From Pterobdella sp. o SKG-2022 (Eukaryota; Annelida; Clitellata; Hirudinida; Piscicolidae), in assembly GCA_964035795.1 (NCBI GenBank), contig OZ038321.1, positions 13,633,971 to 13,697,970 on the forward strand: a DNA stretch of 64,000 nt, in the 5' to 3' direction. This document shows positions 21,201 through 33,100 of this stretch, in pieces (positions within the stretch are counted from its first letter, which is position 1; the number at the start of each line of letters is the position of its first letter). The notes beneath the pieces are model-generated. The model had not been told where the DNA came from. It saw only the letters and a program-made list of their open reading frames with translations, and did not search any database. The position numbers were made by a program, and so were the translations under genes.

Positions 21201-24200
21201 GCTTTGGTACATTTATAAAACTTATAGAAATAGCAAGTTTTTTGAAAGCAATATTTTGACTTAATCAAGTCTTAAAAAATTTGTCAAGCAAAAAATCCGT
21301 AGATTTCTCAAAGTTTCAAGGCTATTTTGACGAAAAATTAATGAAAATATCTTTTATGAGAGATGTTATGATGACGTGTGGAATGGTGTTTTTAATATGA
21401 TTGAGTACTACTCACGTGGTAAGTGAGCTTATGAATGTCTTCTAAGAACGCAGGTGTAAAATCCATATGACAAATTTTGCCTTGTATCAATGAATGTTTT
21501 AACAGTAAAAAATGCTTAATTTTAGATATTTTACCATTAAATTTCAATACCCTCTAAAAATCGATAAAAATTCATAATTTTAAAGAAAATGTTTTTGCTT
21601 TTGAAAGATTTCAATTAAAACTGTTGAAAGGATTTAGATTTGTGGGAATTTGACGTGTTCAAAATCAATGAAGTTGGAGAAGGGCATGCTCTTAAGTACG
21701 TCGGATATGAACTATTTAAAAAACACAATCTAGTCAACAAATTCAAGGTCATTAACAGATAATTTTGGCTTTTCAATTATTTTAACTAAGTATAAGACTT
21801 TATAATATGAAACTTAAGTATACTTAACTAATATTTATTTTTCAAGCTATTGCATTTTAAATTAATTTATGAGTTATTAAATGCATAGAGTATATAAGCA
21901 AAATCTTTCTATTGTTGTTTATACAGTTGAGTACTTCATGTTTGGAGGCGTTTTTGTTGAAGATGGAGGCAGGCTACAGCAAGTACAACAACCCTTATCA
22001 CAACCTCGTGCACGGGGCTGATGTGGCACACACCACTCACTGCCTCATCTCTTCCACTGACCTCATTGTACAAACTTAGTCATCATTTTATTATATTTTT
22101 GAATTTTCAGCTACGTGTGAGTAATGTATTGTTTTTCAAACAGTTATGGCTAACAGATCTGGAAATTTTTGCTGTACTTACAGCGGCACTTATTCATGAT
22201 TACGAGCATACCGGAACAACCAATGCCTTTCAAATTAATACCAAGTTTGATTTAAAGAGTATTCTACAGAAAAAAAATTTTTAAGCTTAGCTGTGAATTT
22301 GTGGAAAATTATATTTGAAATAACTTGTAACAGATCAGACTTGGCTTATCTTTACAATGATAGAAATGTATTGGAAAACCACCACGCTAGTGCTTCTTTC
22401 AGATTGCTCAAAGATGATGCAAATAATATACTTACAGCTTTAAGCAATGATGAATTCAAGTAATTGAATTCTAATTTTGCAATTTTCTAATAAATAAGTC
22501 ATATACTAAATTAAATCTTTTTGTTATTTTTGATTTCAGACAGTTTCGAACGTTAGTAGTAGATATTGTTTTAGCAACCGACATGTCGTTTCACTTTCAA
22601 CAATTGAAAGTTATGAAAGGCCTTCTTGCAACTCCGGAAAAGTACGTAGATACATGAATCTATAAAACACTTACGTTCATATAATGAAGTGATTTTAAAA
22701 TATCACAGCATTGATAAGTCGAAGGCCTTGTCACTTTTGGTGCATTGTGCCGATATAAGCCATCCTGCTAAAAAGTGGGACCTTCATAAAAGATGGACTG
22801 ATGTCTTAGTTGAAGAGTTTTTTAGACAGGTTTCAAATTTATATTATTCAGTAATTTCTACAGATAAAAACAGGTAGCAAACATTTGTAAATATTTTGAA
22901 GATAGGAATAAATAATTTTGTTAGAAATCTAGATTTTATGAAAATAATTATAAAAATCAAAATATTTTTGATACATCCGTTTTTAAATATTTTAAATGTA
23001 ATATAAAAATTTATACTTAAGCTTTAATTTTTTAAAACAAAAGGTATTGAATTCTATAGATAGATCCTAAATCTCCCAAAATAATTTTGTTCAAAAATAA
23101 CCTCAAAAAAACTTTTTTTTAATTTTTTTGAAAATCTAAATCTAGCTTGATTGTTATATTTTTGAATTATGTTATTTAAAATCTCAGGGTGACAGAGAAG
23201 CAGAAATGGGTCTGCCAATCTCTCCCTTGTGTGATCGCAAGACCACAGTAGTGGCTATCTCACAGACTGGTAAAAAACTAATATATCAAAAATAGGATAA
23301 CTAATGAATATTAATCTGTTCAGGTTTTATCGACTTTATTGTTGATCCAAGTTTCCAAGTTTTGGGAGATATGTTGGATCAATTGGTGGTTCCTCTGAGA
23401 GATCACAAACCTGATGCCTCCAAAGGAGACCATAACTCCCCTCCTTCATCCTACTCCTCCACTTCGAAAATGAACGAAGAACTGGGTCAGTTGAAAACAA
23501 ATTGATTATTAAATTTTTTTTTTTAAATTCACAATTTTGAATAACACTGTTTGAATGAATATTACCATAGTTTTTTTTAGCATGGAAGTTAAATTATTCA
23601 ACAACAACAAAAATTTTGATCTTTTTTAGCCGAAGTAAATACTTAAAATTATTTGTTCACTAAAGTTAATTTCATTAAGTACAAAGCTTTTCGTTGAAAT
23701 TTTAACGTACTTGATAATGTTACTTTGTTAACGAAAAGCTTTGTACTTAATAAAATTACCTTTAGTGTGCAAATAATTTGCAAAAGAAATTTTCGCAAGT
23801 CAAATATTTTTGTATAATTAACTTAATAATGTAGCTTTAACTTGCATAAAACCTCGTGAAGAAATTGCAAAAAAGTGAATTTTCCAAGCCATAAGGCATA
23901 AATTTTGAAATAAACAGTAAAGATACCAAACTTTTCGTTGCGATCACTTGTAGTGTTGCACTTGAAACGAAAAGCTCTGTAACCTATGTATAAAATTGCT
24001 TAGTGTCGAGAAGTTTTTTGACTTAGAAGAATTTTTGATTAATTAAATAAACGATATGCAGTTGAATTGTTGAAAGTGGACAGGTTTTGGGCAGTATGTT
24101 TGCAAAACAATAAAGCAACGTGGCAAGAGAAGGCAGCCAAAGGTTTGAAAACAACTATAATACATTTAACGTATTAAATTACATTTTTATTTTTTAGATA

Positions 24201-24343
24201 AACAAGACTCAGAAGCAATAAGGGAGAAACTTGAATCTCCTAATTTGGGAGTGGTTTCTTCGGAAGATGTTGAAGATATAGCACCCAAAAAAAGCGAAGA
24301 AGAAGACGCAAGTAAGGCTTTGAAATATTCTCATAAGCTTTAA
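18269..24343 (+). CDS. PDE1: Ca2+/calmodulin-dependent cyclic nucleotide phosphodiesterase (PDE1)
   Basis: Fifteen exons: 18269-18437, 18572-18791, 18880-18990, 19410-19589, 20436-20502, 21631-21747, 21927-22067, 22144-22244, 22334-22459, 22540-22641, 22709-22829, 23188-23269, 23324-23485, 24077-24142, 24198-24343. All are in phase and give 636 residues. The enzyme hydrolyses cAMP and cGMP to 5' nucleotides. A calmodulin-binding/autoinhibitory segment near residue 135 (KILAVLVRKKMKETMLRHM) precedes VKDWLTMTFTRAQATTK and AIRAGIVVDRIYRRM. The metal-binding HD motifs are intact: HNLVHGADVAHTTH, IHDYEHTGTTNAF, VHCADISHPAKKW. ENHHASASFRLL, VLATDMSFHFQQLK, MGLPISPLCDRK and GFIDFIVDPSF also match PDE1. 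The first 130 residues are lineage-specific and begin MGSQNSKIKR, a textbook N-myristoylation signal with a basic patch, so membrane anchoring is likely (inference). The last exon may be spliced at 24311 to an acceptor at 24479, giving a different short tail. Confidence 0.96.
23648..23778. repeat. inverted-repeat (MITE-like) element in a PDE1 intron
   Basis: The left arm 23648-23695 and right arm 23730-23778 are near-complementary over about 48 bp, including TACAAAGCTTTTCGTT and AACGAAAAGCTTTGTA, with a 34-bp loop. A shorter relative (CTTTTCGTT ... AACGAAAAG) lies about 200 bp further on, at 23931-23976. This suggests a small foldback family. It lies entirely in the intron 23486-24076. Confidence 0.65.
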
Positions 24344-26485
24344 GCCATTCCATATAATTTTGTTTATTTTTTGCCCAACTTATTGTTTCATTTTATTCTT
24401 CATTTAAAGTCATATTTGGTTTTTAGAGTCTATTCTACCAGTTATGATATTCAACCTTTCTAAATTATTTGTGTTTCAGGTTTATCTTAGTCATAAATAT
24501 TTGTTTGGTAACTCAAAATTTTTGTAGCGCTTAAAATTATACTTCATAGCTTGTTTGTCAGTTTTAAATTAACAAGCGCTCAAAATTTTTATTTTAAAGT
24601 ATCAAGTTTTTTTATACATAAACTGTTACTTTGTCATGGCTTAATGGTTTGCCTCCCTCAATGAACCATGATCTAAAACAACTCAAGCTTTTCTGGAACC
24701 AACCATGTCGAGCAGGTCGAAAAATGAGGCTAAATTAAATTTTATTCCGATTTTTCAAGTGGAAATTTGGCGCATTCTTGTTCTTAGAAAAACGCAATTA
24801 CAATAAAGCTATAATCTTTACTGAATGCTATGGACTTCTTCGGAAATTTCACTATAAACTTTTATGACTAACGAGAAAAATAGTCTCGAGACAACATTAA
24901 GGAAAATCTTTTGAGCCACAAAACAAAAACTAGAATTGAGGTTTGAAATATGAGATCGATGTGAAAAATAGGAAAACTGGTATCACTGCAGAGAGTAAAA
25001 AATACAGAATGAAAATTCAAAGTATGAGTGAAAATATATGAGCAATGGATAGAAAAAATAAATGAACCAACAAAACAGTGTTACACTCCGGGCGATAGAT
25101 AAGTTATCACCAAAAAAATATGGTCACCATCTTAATGTAATGTAATGCGGTGTTTGTAAAGCGCTTTTCCTTATAGATCAAAGCGCTTGCTACAAATTTA
25201 TTGTAGCGGAAACACACCGTAGAACAGGTGCTAATTGTAGGCCCACGCGGAATCGAACCCATTAACTTTAGCTAGTTAGTCTAATGCTTTAACTTTTGAA
25301 CTATATGTTTTGAGAAAAGAAAGAGGGATATATACTAAATTAAAGATCTGAAAGTAGTTTAGATTAGAATGAAAAAAAAGTATGATAACATGAATTTTCT
25401 GCATGCACCAATCCAGTCAATTACTTAAAATATTATGTAAGAAATCTTTTGTAAGATCTAAAAAAACGCTAAAACGACTTTTTCCCAATAGACCTAATTG
25501 CAAAAGTTGGAAAAAATGAAATGAAAAAAATGGTCAAACATAGATGTTGTCTCACAAAAAAATGATGTAGAGCTACTAGAATTGCACAAAAACATCAATC
25601 CATAAGTGGAAGGCACCCTTTCCACTGAATCACCCACAAACTCACTTAAAACCCTTTAAACAAATGAAATAAAATTAAACCGACATTACAAGCAGAAAAA
25701 TAAACAGCAAAGAAAAGCTTGTACAAATTCTGATCACCCAGCTTGGTTGTGGCAACCATGATACGTTGGGCTCTTGAAAAAATAAAAAACGCTGCGCAGA
25801 ACACACCATGGAAATAAATATTTCTTCAACATCTTAAAAAAAAGGAAATATTTCTGCAACAGCTTAAACCATCATCCAATAACGTCTGAAAATATTTGAG
25901 CTATAAAATCTCTGAAAAGGAATCAAACGCTTGAAAATAACAGTCTTAATGCTATTTTTTTAATTTTATGAGCCAAACGTAAACATTCAAATAAAACCAC
26001 TTTTAGGAGTTTATTTTATAACAAAATAAACTTCTAAATTTTTTTAATCTTAATGCTGATTTTTAAAACAGATGTTTTTTTTGGTAGCCAGCATCTTCCA
26101 ACCACACTCGAAAAAAAAAGTACCTAGAGTGAACGAGCGTGTGATTAGAATTGTATCAAAAAACATACCAAACATATTCGAACTCTACCACTGAGTCGAA
26201 TCGCAACCAAAATCTTCGGATATTTTTTTTGGAATAAGCGCCAACTGCGCCATTGCTGACGGATAAAGCATGCGACGATTTAGTCGATTGCTAGATCTGT
26301 CAAATGAATCTCATACAGAACTGTTATTTATAAGCTATTTTACTAACAGATAAACCCGAAGAGAAAGAAGAAAAAAGTTAAATCATTGTTAATATCGTAG
26401 AGTAAAATTTGAAAATTTGAATTTTGTTTTAATAAACGATGAAAACACGTTTCAGTCTTTATTTGAACTGTCACAAGAAAAAAAC
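24344..26485. other. intergenic between PDE1 and eL8 (tail to tail)
   Basis: About 2.1 kb without a credible coding frame. It contains one SINE copy at 25136-25305, and possibly the alternative last PDE1 exon (24480-24490). The rest is AT-rich DNA in which I see nothing. Confidence 0.55.
25136..25305 (-). repeat. tRNA-Ile-derived SINE, copy A
   Basis: Read on the minus strand it has a degenerate tRNA-like head with the T-arm GGTTCGATTCCGCGTGGGCC, then GACAATTAG/CACCTGTTC-type sequence, a hairpin built on AAGCGCTT and an ACATTACATT tail. It is the most diverged of the four full copies in its D-arm and anticodon arm. Confidence 0.75.
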
Positions 26486-28507
26486 TTAAGCAGCTCTCTG
26501 TGCCAACTCTTTGGCCTTAGCCTTCTCTATTTTGTTGATACGGGCTTGAGACTTTGAACCCATGATTCCACCTCCCCAATGTCTACGGATCTTTAATTGA
26601 ATTTACATTTAATATGTATTACAAAAGGTAATAAAAATGATGGATAAGAGTTTTTCAATTTGATTATTTTTTAAAATCATGAAATTGATTTTATTTAATA
26701 ATCAAAATGGCGCCTGAAAAAAAATTGATAAATAACCTCTTCAGCTCTGTCATTGAAGTTTGCTTTGATGCTTTCAAGCAACTTATTCAAACTTGATCTA
26801 TCCTCACTGTACAAGTATTTATGATCATTATATTGTCTTATTATATTACAGTCTGAGCAAGTTATCAAGAGATGAACTCTCATGAAACTGAAATTTTTTT
26901 AAAATTTGCGTTATTTGTTTTAAACAATAAATATTTTATTATATAAGACTCAAAAAAAAAACAATTACAAATATAATTAATAAAATGATTTTGTTTTCTT
27001 GAAACAGATACATGAGAGAATGATATCACATCAATGTTGCCTTTATATATTTAAAAAATTAATTAAAACTAACGAGTTCACAGTAGGGAATGCAAGACAA
27101 GTAGCAGTTTTACGATGGACCACTCTACCCAATCTTGATTTACTTTTTACAATACAATATGGAACACCCATTTTACGACACAAAGCTGGTAGAAACAACA
27201 CTATCTGAAATTAATATTAAAAATATAGGATTCACAAAAACAAACTTCATCCCTAATGTTTTACTAAAAATACAGATGGATCATACTTCTTTTGAATCAT
27301 TTAATTCATAGTTGGATTGTTAGATGAATCATACCATCATAAAACTCAACAAGTTCAATAAATAAATAAGAATCAAGTTTTCAAGCATTTTTTGCTTAAT
27401 CAAATTAACTCATTGTTAAATCCAGTATCATCATCACCTTATTCATAATGAAATAGATGTAATGAAACAATGCTTGAAACAAGTATTTATACAAGCAATG
27501 TTGAAAGGTTCAGATTTAAAAAGCTCGTTTTTTGCTTAATCAGTTTAACTCATTGTTAAATCCAGTATCATCATCACCTTATACATAATGAAATAGATGT
27601 AATGAAACAATGCATTGAAACAAGTATTTATACAAGCAATGTTAAAAGGTTCAGATTTAAAAAGCTCGTTTTGTGATTAATCACTTGAACTCATTGTTGA
27701 ATCTAGTATCATCATCACCTTATTAAAAAACAAAAATTATAAAAGTACATACCTCAATAGGATCCACATCATGAGCAATCACAACCAAATCAGTTTTCTT
27801 CTTCTCAACCAAAGTGGTAACAGTGTTGATACCGGACCTTACAGCAGGCTTCTTTTTGGCTGGTTGAGCCGATTTATCTTTCAAGCGCTTTTCTGCTTCT
27901 TGTTTTCTTCTGACAATTTTTTCTACTTTTGTTTCAGGACGATATTTGTCTAACAGGCGGAACAACTGAGTAGCTGTTGAAAAATAATATTAAATGAATT
28001 TTATGGAAAAAATTATATAGATTTAACACCGTTTTGTCGGTCAAGAGTTTGAGTAAACTGGTTGATAGGTGGAGGAACCTTCAAGCGTTGATACAAAATA
28101 CGCTTTTGCCTTTGAAGACGGATATATTTAGGCCATTTGACAAACCTTGATAAATCCCTTTTTGGTTGGATATCTTGGCCTGGAGAAAAAATTTACCAAA
28201 ATGTTAGTTTTTATTAAAAACTTCATTGTTAAAATCAAGCATAAACTTATATGAAAAATCGACTGTAATTACCAATTCCAAAATTCTTAGGTCTCTTTTC
28301 GATCAAAGGATTGACTGGTGTTTTCTTGGGCTGTTTCTTAACAGCCAAAGGCACCGGAGCAATCTTAGTTTTCTTGCCTTTTTTTTTTGGCTTAATCGGC
28401 TGAAAAAAAATATTTTTGAATTTTAATATTTAGAAATTAAAACGAAAAATCAAAATATTTTTTATAAAATATTACTAAAAGATCACGAGGATTTAAGTAC
28501 CAACCAT
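26486..28507 (-). CDS. RPL7A: 60S ribosomal protein eL8 (RPL7A)
   Basis: Seven exons: 28505-28507 (ATG alone), 28273-28399, 28030-28179, 27753-27973, 27074-27204, 26737-26806, 26486-26590. They give 268 residues, against 266 in human, in phase throughout. eL8 is a structural protein of the large subunit near the 5.8S/25S junction. Recognisable segments are [115 protein letters not shown] and [11 protein letters not shown]. The initiator codon is an exon of its own. Before it lies a pyrimidine run ending TTATAG, 10 bp before the ATG, which could be a splice (or spliced-leader) acceptor or a ribosomal-protein TOP-type start. Intron 4 holds the snoRNA repeats. It shares a short upstream region with FAM185A. 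Confidence 0.97.
27505..27581 (-). ncRNA. SNORD36: box C/D snoRNA candidate, U36-like (copy 1)
   Basis: Read on the minus strand: C box GTGATGA (27571-27577), an internal D' CTGA (27540-27543), then the antisense element CGAGCTTTTTAAAT and D box CTGA (27510-27513). Flanking AAGG and CCTT can form the short terminal stem. The guide directly before the D box is complementary to the universally conserved 18S rRNA stretch TTAAAAAGCTCG. The fifth base from the D box pairs with the first A of the A-run, the Am668 target of human U36. Vertebrate U36 genes lie in introns of RPL7A, the same host gene. What I see is the boxes and guide; identity as U36 is from memory of that snoRNA. Confidence 0.78.
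27646..27722 (-). ncRNA. SNORD36: box C/D snoRNA candidate, U36-like (copy 2)
   Basis: Same organisation as copy 1: C box GTGATGA (27712-27718), guide CGAGCTTTTTAAAT and D box CTGA (27651-27654), with AAGG/CCTT flanks. The D' box is lost (GTGA instead of CTGA), so only the 18S guide next to box D is likely to work. It is the copy closest to the upstream exon of the host gene. Confidence 0.75.
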
Positions 28508-28700
28508 GTTTACAACTCTATAAGAAAAGGAAAAGGTTTGTACGCTGAAGTATATCTAAAAGAAAATTATAAAATAATTGCTGTTATAAGCTTTATTTAT
28601 AATTATTTTTAATTTAATCTAATTAAATAATTTTTTAATAAATTATTTAAAAAATTTTAAATTTAAATCTTTTGTCTTTTTTCTAATTATCTCCTTTAAA
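28508..28700. promoter_or_regulatory. divergent promoter region between eL8 and FAM185A
   Basis: Only 193 bp separate the two start codons, so both promoters must share this stretch unless transcription starts inside neighbouring DNA. On the eL8 side a pyrimidine-rich run (CCTTTTCCTTTTC) precedes the ATG. The middle is almost pure A/T. No TATA element can be told from background. Confidence 0.55.
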
Positions 28701-30054
28701 ATGAAACTATTTAAAAATTTCATAGGCTTGCAAAAAGTGTTTACAAAATCTTATTCAAAAAACCTAAAAAAAGAATTTGATGTGCAAAGATATGGCATAC
28801 TGAAAATAAAGCATAAAGGGCTTTTAAATATTTTGCCAATAGATTCTATTACTTATCCTCAACAAAACGTATCACATATTATTTGCAATAAAGGATCACT
28901 ATCGGAAATCAGTTCTTATGATTTTGATACTTCCAAACTCAGTATAAATTGTTTAAACACCGACCACAGTTCAGAACTAACAGTGCAAACTCCAATTAAA
29001 TATAGTAAGTGTTTAAAGAAGTTTTAACATTTTCAAAATGCTGATTTATTTTTTTAGATATTGAAGTATTTTCTTTATGTGGAAGAGTAAACATAAAAGA
29101 TTTTGAAAATGAATTCATTAAGACAAATTTGAAGGATACTTCTTGTACCTTGTCTAATATTAAGGTACTTATTTTTGGTGTGAAAAATTTAATTCAAAAT
29201 AGTGAAATTTTTTTATAGACTAATAAAATAGATATTCAAGTTGAAAATGGCAATGTAGATTCATCAAAAAACATTCATGCAAATGGAAAAATTCACATTA
29301 ATGGAAAAGGGGTTAGTTTGGGATTTTAACCTTTTAATTTGTTCTTTGTGTTAAATTCAATTTTAACATCATTTCAAAGAATATGAAACTAGATCAATTG
29401 GTAGGAGAAAGTTTTAATCTAAATGTAAAAGAAGGAGATGTAAAAATAAAGTCATTATATGTGGTTGATTCAAACATTGATGTAGAAAATGGGGATCTAA
29501 CAATAAAGCAAGTGCATCAAAACTGCAACATTAACATACAGAATGGAAATTTAGACATTGGTTTGAAATTATATAAGCAGCTGTTCATTTTTAAAAGCCA
29601 TGATATATATTGTAGGTTCTTTGGATGGTAATTTAAAAGCAACTGTGGGTAAAGGCAATGTACATTTATTTGCATCTCAAACAACACACATTGAATTAGT
29701 TGTGAAAGAAGGTCTATTAATTTTATATCACAATGCTTCAATAATTTAATATTTGTATAATAAACTCTTTCAAAAGGAGATGTAAATCTCTCTTTGCCAT
29801 ATGACCATCAACTCACTAGAAAAGAATTAAATTTATCTTCTCCACATCAAAACGTTTTAGATGATAACAAGATTTACCAAGGTTTTCCATTATATTTTGT
29901 AAACTTGTTTGCCAAATATTGTTTTTTTGCAGAAATTATGTCAAAGCATACCAAACCAACTGAGATGAAGAACTTTAGTATAAAATGCCTCAATGGTAAA
30001 ATACTCTTATCGTTATCTCAATGGGCTGATGTGTTCTTGAAAATGAAGTCATAA
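28701..30054 (+). CDS. FAM185A: FAM185A-like protein (DUF4097 beta-solenoid)
   Basis: Seven exons (28701-29004, 29058-29164, 29219-29311, 29380-29560, 29616-29711, 29777-29881, 29933-30054), with introns of 51-68 bp, give 335 residues in phase. The body is a series of short beta-rich repeats around Asn-Gly/Asp-Gly turns (IDIQVENGNVDS, FNLNVKEGDVKIKS, IDVENGDLTIKQV, INIQNGNLDIG, SLDGNLKATVGKGNVHLFAS), as in the DUF4097 adhesin-like fold of FAM185A. The N-terminus (SYSKNLKKEFDVQRYGILKI) is basic, with no acidic residue in the first 20, and could be a mitochondrial presequence (inference). The molecular function of the family is not established. It starts 193 bp from eL8 and ends 82 bp from the end of RBM28, so three genes are packed tightly here. 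Confidence 0.85.
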
Positions 30055-30136
30055 ATATGTTTATTACATATTTCATTAAATTTTCAAAAACAGTATACAT
30101 AAAAAATAAAACGGTTGAGTTTAATAAACTGATAAT

Positions 30137-33100
30137 TTAAAGTTTTTTGTGTTTGGTAAACTTCTTTTTTCGTGGTTTTTGTGAGGATTCTTTGTTGGGA
30201 AACTGAAATGAACAAATGATTGTTAAATGTATTACGCCAAAATAAGCTCACAAGGTACCTTGGAATTTTCTTGTCTCTTCATCTTCAAATCTAATACTGT
30301 TCTGTTTTCTAAAGAGAAATCCACAATGGGTCTCTGAAATTGGGTCATGAGCACTGATATTAAGCACAATGATTCTGGTCATAAATGAATTCTAAAACTA
30401 TTTCATGAATCTCCAACACGTAAAAAATAAGCAAAAAAAAACCTTGTTATTAGAGAAGATGTGGGGGTTGTTGTTGGTAGCAAGCACAGCCTGCATGGCG
30501 TGCTGGGGATTTTTGAACTGCATGAAGGCATATCCTTTGGACTTACCTGTACCTTCACTGTTCACTCTCTTCAAATCCCGCATTATACGGCACTTTTGAT
30601 TAATGATGAGTAGAAATTTTGAAATTAAAATGAAAAGCTTTGAACATTCATTAGAAAATACCTCAATAATCTTGGCTTTTGAATCCTTTAAAATTTTAAT
30701 GAATGTTTCTTTGAGTTCCTTGTCAGTCATCGTGGCTGGTATGTTACGCACGCAGATACGAGTATCAGACACAAAGATATTCGGATTCTTGAGTTTTTGT
30801 TTTGTCATCTCTTCTACCTGATACAAAATTTTATCCAACTTAAAAAAGCACCATACATGATATATCTGGTTTAAAAGTCGCATTAACACTAAGAATATCA
30901 TAAAAACACGCGCGAATTCACGATATGGTGACAGTTTATGATTTCTATCCTTTTTCAATTTTCTCACTATATTAAACATGAATTGCTTATATAAAATGAA
31001 ATGTTTGTAAATTAAAAAATTCATTAAGCTGCATTTTTATTTTGTTATTTGAGTCATGAAACATGTGCTATGCCGTGGAAGCAAGAGCATGCTACATCAC
31101 GCACTTCTGCCCCAAAAATTCTCCATGAATACACATAAAAAAGCAATGGCCCTCAGTCAGCTCTTGAATGGGCAAAGGGTGTTAAGAATGCTTGGGCTTT
31201 CTTGTTTTTTTTCATGTTCTTTTGAGAGATCTTTTTCTTTCGGTAGTTTAAATATTAAATCATTAAATGGGAAGAAAATGGAGTTATGTGAAGAGTTGTT
31301 AAAAAGGGAGATTGGTATTTGCTGTATCCAAGAAGTGAGGTGGAGAGGTATGGGTTCAAAATTAGTAGGTAGTTTAGGTAAAAGATTTAAATTATTGTGG
31401 TCTGGTAATGAAGATAAGATAGGTGGTGTAGAAATATTAGTTAAAAAGGATTTATGTATGAATGTTGTGTAAATAAATAGATTTAAAAAAATTTTTTTTT
31501 ATTACTTCCATGTTCCACCGTGTAGGTTAGGAACGTACCCAATATCCATCATCAGGCTGTTAGTGTTGGTCTTAGGATGTTTTTTTGCATATAAAGAACT
31601 TGTCCTAAAAACCTAGTCTGATGAGAGCAGACTGATGAAACAGTCTGTGTGGGGTCCTCCAAAGAAAATTATCTAGAAACAAGATAAAATTAATAAGCCC
31701 AAAGGATTACTGGAGGACAAGAAAAGATCGTTTAGATTTGATTAGATTTAGACACCCTGAAAGGGTAGCAGCCCCACCAACTAGCAGGCCTAAACGCTAG
31801 GGCGTAGATGTCTCTTAACGTCATGCTCAGGACCAATAAATAGGATATCAGATAGGGTAATGGTAGTGATAATTACTTTTGGCAAAAAGGTAATAAAAAT
31901 TGTTTGCGCTGATGCTCCCCAATGTGGAAGATCGATGAGGGAAAAAGAGAAGTTTTGTTAGGAGATGGCAAGAGGGTGTGAAGTGGAAAATGCAAACGAA
32001 GTTTTGATTGGCTTAGAAGACTTAATTAGGTCACATTGGAAAAAAGGTTGATGAGTTTGAAGGTGTTCATGGAGGTTTCGGAATAGGCAAGAAAGGCGTG
32101 GAGAGAAGATTGCCGTTAGAATTTTGTGTTGAAAAGGGTATGTGCGTAGGTACTAGTTGGTTTTAAAAAAAGAATAATAGGAAGGTTACTTTTAATGGAG
32201 GGTTTAGTGAGACAGAGATAGATTTTGTGTTGATGAAGGGTAGTCAGAGAAAGTTTTTGAAAGATGTGAAAGCAATAGGAGTTGAGCTCCAACACAAGCT
32301 ATTGAAGGTGGTTTTAGATGGAAGATGGATTTTTTGAATCCAACAAAACCATGCCAAAAAAGTATCTCACCCAAAAGTATGAAAGCTTTTGAACGATGAG
32401 GTAAAAGCAAAATGTTGTGAAAAAATGAAAGTTTTGTATAAAAAAAAGTGAAGAACGAAATTCATGGCTGAAATATAAAACTTCTGCTCTAAAAGCTGCT
32501 GAAGAAATTTGTGGAGTGAGTAGAGGTAGGCCTCAGCACGGTGAAACTTGGTGGTGGAATCAAGATGTGCAGGAAGCCATCACAGAGAAGAGATAAAGTT
32601 TCTGGAAGTGGAAACAATTTCCATCCGGAAAAAATAAATCCCGTTATGATAAAAAGAAAGCCTAGGGAGCTGTTGCTGAGGCAATGAAGAAAGAGACGGT
32701 AAAAGAGATGGAGGAGATATGGAATGAAAGAAATACCGTATTCCGTAGAATAAGAATTAGGAAGAAGGAAGCAACTGACTTAGCAGGCAACAACTGCATT
32801 AAAAACAAAAACGGGAAGGTTGTATTTGCCGAGAATGGTCGCAAGAGAGTGTGGAAGGAGCACATGAAAGCCATCATGAATGATGGGATGGTGAACGTAG
32901 AAGTGGTTGAAGGTCCCATAGAACCATTTGCTACGAACGAAGTGGAAAGAGCACTAAGGATCATGAAGAATGGCAAGGCCAGTGGACCAGCTGGAATTGT
33001 TAAGGAGCACATAGCTGTTTCTCCACATGGTAAGCAAGTTATATTGCAAATATTAATGAAATCCTCGATGGAAAGAATATGCCTCATGACTGGAGGACAA

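Larger units (their letters stand above)
27389..27722. repeat. tandem repeat of about 140-bp unit in eL8 intron 4
   Basis: The block AACTCATTGTTAAATCCAGT followed by ATCATCATCACCTTAT occurs at 27407, 27547 and (slightly changed) 27688, so the period is 140-141 bp. The sequence between, including ATGAAATAGATGTAATGAAA and TACAAGCAATGTT, repeats too. The unit carries a snoRNA-like cassette on the minus strand, the same strand as the host gene. The low-coordinate end of the array diverges, so only two cassettes are complete. Confidence 0.9.

Noticed and set aside
26807..27073. Further snoRNA in eL8 intron 5
   Set aside because: Searched for paired C (RTGATGA) and D (CTGA) boxes on the host strand; none lie at a suitable distance.
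32662..33087. 141-codon minus-strand frame
   Set aside because: Mirror of the LINE reverse-transcriptase frame on the plus strand, which carries the recognisable motifs.
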